From: Nitrospinota bacterium
GTDB taxonomy: Bacteria; UBA8248
NCBI GenBank assembly: GCA_003506735.1
Contig: DNYS01000201.1
Coordinates: 758 to 7,479 of the forward strand
Length of the DNA stretch: 6,722 nucleotides
Reading direction: 5' to 3'
Every line of letters begins with the position of its first letter. Within the stretch, counting starts at the first letter, position 1. The notes beneath the pieces are model-generated. The model was not told the origin of the DNA, ran no database searches, and worked only from the letters and a program-made list of their open reading frames with translations. A program made the translations under genes and the position numbers. Shown piece by piece: positions 5,258-6,722 of this stretch.

Positions 5258-6063
5258 TTCAGCGCTCCCCCGGGATGACTGGGCTGTGTCGGCTCCATGG
5301 GCACAAGATACAGGTCGAAATAGGTGTTCCTGGTTTGTATTACACTTTCCCGCGACTCTCCGTTTTCCTCATGAAACGCCTCAAGGACGGCAGCGGAATC
5401 AACAACATATCGGGCCCGCGGATCGAAAATAATCCAGGCTTTTATCATCTTCCGGTCGGGCCTGTCGGCCGAGGAGTATTTCTTCGTCGCCGAATCCGTC
5501 TTTCCTATATCACGAGAGATCCCCTGGGTCAAAAGAAAAGCCACCGTTGGAGGCGATTCACTCAACCACCAAAAAGCGTCTGCCACAATGTCATACGTCT
5601 TCATCGCGGGGATCCCCGAGGCCTTCAGGAAGTCCACCGCTTTCTCAATGATCCAATTGACATCCGGCCTTTCAGGTCGTCCCGAAGGTTTCCCCTTCCT
5701 CTTAATTCGACCTTTCCCGTCTTTAAATTCCACGACACCGCTACCATAACGACCGCGGATTTTTGGGTCCCATTGAATCAAAACTCCGGTGACACCCGGC
5801 AGGGATTCCATTTCCTTTTTGAGTTTTCCCGCTTGAAGTTGAGCCTCGAAAAATTCCTCACGCTTCCGCTCAAACTCATCGTTGTTGTACGCTGGCTGGA
5901 CGGGGGCAAAAAATACCAGGAAATGATGGGCGTTGATCCGGGGGTCGTCCTCAAGGGTTTTTTCTATGAATTCTTGGGTCTGGCCCTTGTTTCGGCCATG
6001 CGCTACGAACCATGACTTCAGGTCTTCGTAATTCATCCAGGGGGGAGAGACATTTTTTGACAT
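5254..6063 (-). CDS. Hypothetical soluble protein, 269 aa (unrecognised)
   Basis: The chosen start gives MSKNVSPPWMNYEDLKSWF, with GGAG 7 bases before the ATG at 6063. An in-frame ATG at 6138 would add 25 residues (Pro/Cys/Arg-rich, not protein-like) and lacks this spacing. The product is hydrophilic. It has a helical N-terminus (11-40), a strand segment HHFLVFFAPV (46-55), a charged helix EFERKREEFFEAQLQAGKLKKE (63-84), a beta/loop part VTGVLIQWDPKIRGRYGSGV (91-110) with a basic KGKGRIKRKGK-like stretch near 115-125, then helices and a strand pair KAWIIFDPRARYVVDS (208-223). There is no membrane span and no familiar catalytic motif. Its balanced Lys/Glu/Asp content contrasts with the opposite-strand reading. 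It is the first gene of a two-gene minus-strand unit. Function is unknown. Confidence 0.7.
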   Translation of the reverse strand: MSKNVSPPWMNYEDLKSWFVAHGRNKGQTQEFIEKTLEDDPRINAHHFLVFFAPVQPAYNNDEFERKREEFFEAQLQAGKLKKEMESLPGVTGVLIQWDPKIRGRYGSGVVEFKDGKGRIKRKGKPSGRPERPDVNWIIEKAVDFLKASGIPAMKTYDIVADAFWWLSESPPTVAFLLTQGISRDIGKTDSATKKYSSADRPDRKMIKAWIIFDPRARYVVDSAAVLEAFHEENGESRESVIQTRNTYFDLYLVPMEPTQPSHPGGALK

Positions 6064-6232
6064 GGACCGTCTCCACAAACGGCACCCACAGGAAGGAGCG
6101 GGGATCAGGCCCGGTGGGACGGACTTTTCGGGGTGCACGCCCTAGACCCCCGCTCCCATAAAATATATGCTTGGCGGGAAGAAATTCGAGGCTGGATACG
6201 CCAACCCGTAGACAACGATCCGGGAGATGAAA
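6064..6232. other. Divergent intergenic region with inverted repeat and AT-rich island
   Basis: This 169-base gap separates the minus-strand cassette from the + strand secreted-protein gene, so promoters for both directions should lie here. It contains GGAGCGGGG (6095-6103), which is exactly complementary to CCCCGCTCC (6148-6156), and an AT-rich patch CATAAAATATATGC (6157-6170) that stands out in GC-rich surroundings. TATATT read on the minus strand and TAAAAT read on the + strand are -10-like, but I see no convincing -35 box for either. The promoter assignment is inference. Confidence 0.35.
6222..6226 (+). promoter_or_regulatory. Ribosome binding site that decides the start of the basic exported protein
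   Basis: GGGAG touches an ATG at 6227 with no spacing, but sits 6 bases before an in-frame GTG at 6233. Normal spacing favours the GTG. Confidence 0.45.
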
Positions 6233-6619
6233 GTGAAAAGCGGAATCAGTGTGCTCGTCGGCGCTCTTCTTGTGATCTTCTCGCTGACTATGGTGGCAGA
6301 GGCCCAGCGGAAGAATCGAATCCGTGGGAATCAAGGCCGGAAAAGTGTGGGGAAGTCGGGCACCACAATCCAACGGAAACGCAGGGGAGCAGGCACTGCC
6401 CTGCAATCCACTTCGAAGGGGTTTATAAGGTCTACACCAGGGGCAGGATCAGCTGGGCGTCTCCGCAATAGTGTTGAGTCCGGAATGGGTGAAGTAAATA
6501 GTGTTACTGACTCTCGGAAACGCAAAGGACAACCCAGCCTGATCCTCGACGACACCACAACTCCTACAGTCCAAAAGAAACCCAATAAGATGAAGTCATT
6601 TGGAGAAGGGAATCCGTAA
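6233..6619 (+). CDS. Small, very basic exported protein (unrecognised)
   Basis: The product has 128 residues from the GTG at 6233, or 130 from the ATG at 6227. It opens with a clear Sec signal peptide: a lysine, the hydrophobic core ISVLVGALLVIFSLTMV, and a likely cut after AEA before QRKNR (mature chain from about residue 25). The mature part of about 100 residues is rich in Lys, Arg, Ser, Thr and Gly, with basic clusters QRKNRIRGNQGRKSVGK and IQRKRRGAG. It has no cysteine and no hydrophobic core, which points to a disordered periplasmic or surface protein that could bind anionic polymers. An acidic spot LILDDTTT occurs near the end. The overlapping + strand frame at 6133-6471 has no signal peptide or ribosome site and is treated as a shadow. 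No known family was recognised. Confidence 0.6.
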   Translation: MKSGISVLVGALLVIFSLTMVAEAQRKNRIRGNQGRKSVGKSGTTIQRKRRGAGTALQSTSKGFIRSTPGAGSAGRLRNSVESGMGEVNSVTDSRKRKGQPSLILDDTTTPTVQKKPNKMKSFGEGNP

Positions 6620-6655
6620 TCCCCAAGTCTGCGCTTACGCGGGGGAATAGACAGC

Positions 6656-6675
6656 GAGAGCCTAGTCGGACTCTC
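6656..6675 (+). other. Short hairpin next to the ribosome site of the last gene
   Basis: GAGAGCC (6656-6662) pairs with GG-A-CTCTC (6668-6675) with one bulged A and a 5-base loop. It ends one base before the GGAGGGG ribosome site (6677-6683). It could tune access to that site, or be chance. Confidence 0.25.
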
Positions 6676-6690
6676 TGGAGGGGATACCCC

Positions 6691-6722
6691 ATGAGAAAAC
6701 TGACCGCCACCCTCTGCCTGAC
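6691..6722 (+). CDS. Start of a probable exported protein (partial, runs off the edge)
   Basis: ATG at 6691 follows GGAGGGG (6677-6683) with 7 bases of spacing, one of the best ribosome sites in the window. The ten visible residues, MRKLTATLCL, have a basic start followed by a hydrophobic run with a cysteine, as in a Sec signal peptide or possibly a lipoprotein. It lies 71 bases after the preceding exported-protein gene on the same strand, so the two may be co-transcribed. The product cannot be identified from so few codons. Confidence 0.55.
   Translation, partial: MRKLTATLCL

Noticed and set aside
5245..6015. 256-codon + strand open frame opposite the 269-aa gene
   Set aside because: Its product is Arg/His/Pro/Phe-rich with no ribosome site logic, while the minus-strand reading has balanced composition, a well-spaced Shine-Dalgarno and coupling to a second gene.
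6064..6138. N-terminal extension of the 269-aa protein to an upstream ATG at 6138
   Set aside because: The added 25 residues are Pro/Cys/Arg-rich and the inner ATG at 6063 has GGAG with 7 bases of spacing, so the longer start was not used.
6133..6471. 112-codon + strand frame overlapping the exported-protein gene
   Set aside because: It has no ribosome site and no domain-like features; the overlapping frame has a textbook signal peptide.
6620..6646. Possible terminator hairpin (CCCC ... GCG-CTTA-CGC-GGGG) after the exported-protein gene
   Set aside because: The stem has a 6-base bulge and no T-run follows, so there is too little to call a terminator.
1..6722. Defence island, CRISPR array, insertion sequence or phage genes
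   Set aside because: No regularly spaced repeats, transposase or integrase motifs, target-site duplications or recognisable phage proteins were seen on either strand.

Overview
The window looks like a mid-to-high GC Gram-negative-type bacterial chromosome segment, densely coded with short intergenic gaps. The species cannot be named from the sequence. Genes start with ATG or GTG behind clear purine-rich Shine-Dalgarno sites. The dominant content is a PspA-linked envelope gene cluster. There is no transposase, integrase, rRNA, tRNA or CRISPR array that I can see.

Region 1 (1-4740, + strand) is one tightly packed transcription unit. It holds the last codons of an upstream gene, a PspA/IM30 family coiled-coil protein (79-804), a membrane-anchored DUF4178 protein (801-1436), a tandem DUF350 membrane protein (1458-2312), an unrecognised protein with two membrane segments around a beta-rich domain (2322-2909), a small single-pass protein with a Gly/Tyr/Arg-rich tail (2934-3200), and a large membrane-fused spermidine-synthase-like enzyme (3187-4740). 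Gaps are at most 24 bases and two junctions overlap (4 bp and 14 bp). Comparable PspA/DUF4178/DUF350/aminopropyltransferase neighbourhoods are known from comparative genomics and are thought to act at the membrane, with polyamine chemistry supplied by the SpeE-like enzyme. The E. coli yjfIJKL locus (PspA-like YjfJ, DUF350 YjfL) is a distant relative. The joint biochemical role is unproven.

Region 2 (4741-5062) holds no complete gene. It contains an inverted-repeat-rich stretch just after the aminopropyltransferase gene, a short minus-strand open fragment that resembles a real protein C-terminus, and a long GC-rich hairpin followed by a T-run on the + strand. That hairpin is a plausible terminator for the whole + strand unit.

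Region 3 (5063-6063, - strand) is a two-gene cassette of unrecognised cytoplasmic proteins (269 aa, then 64 aa). They are translationally coupled by an ATGA overlap, and each has its own good ribosome binding site.

Region 4 (6064-6722) is a divergent intergenic space with an AT-rich island and an inverted repeat, followed by a + strand gene for a small, very basic exported protein (6233-6619) and the first codons of another probably exported protein that runs off the end (6691 onward).
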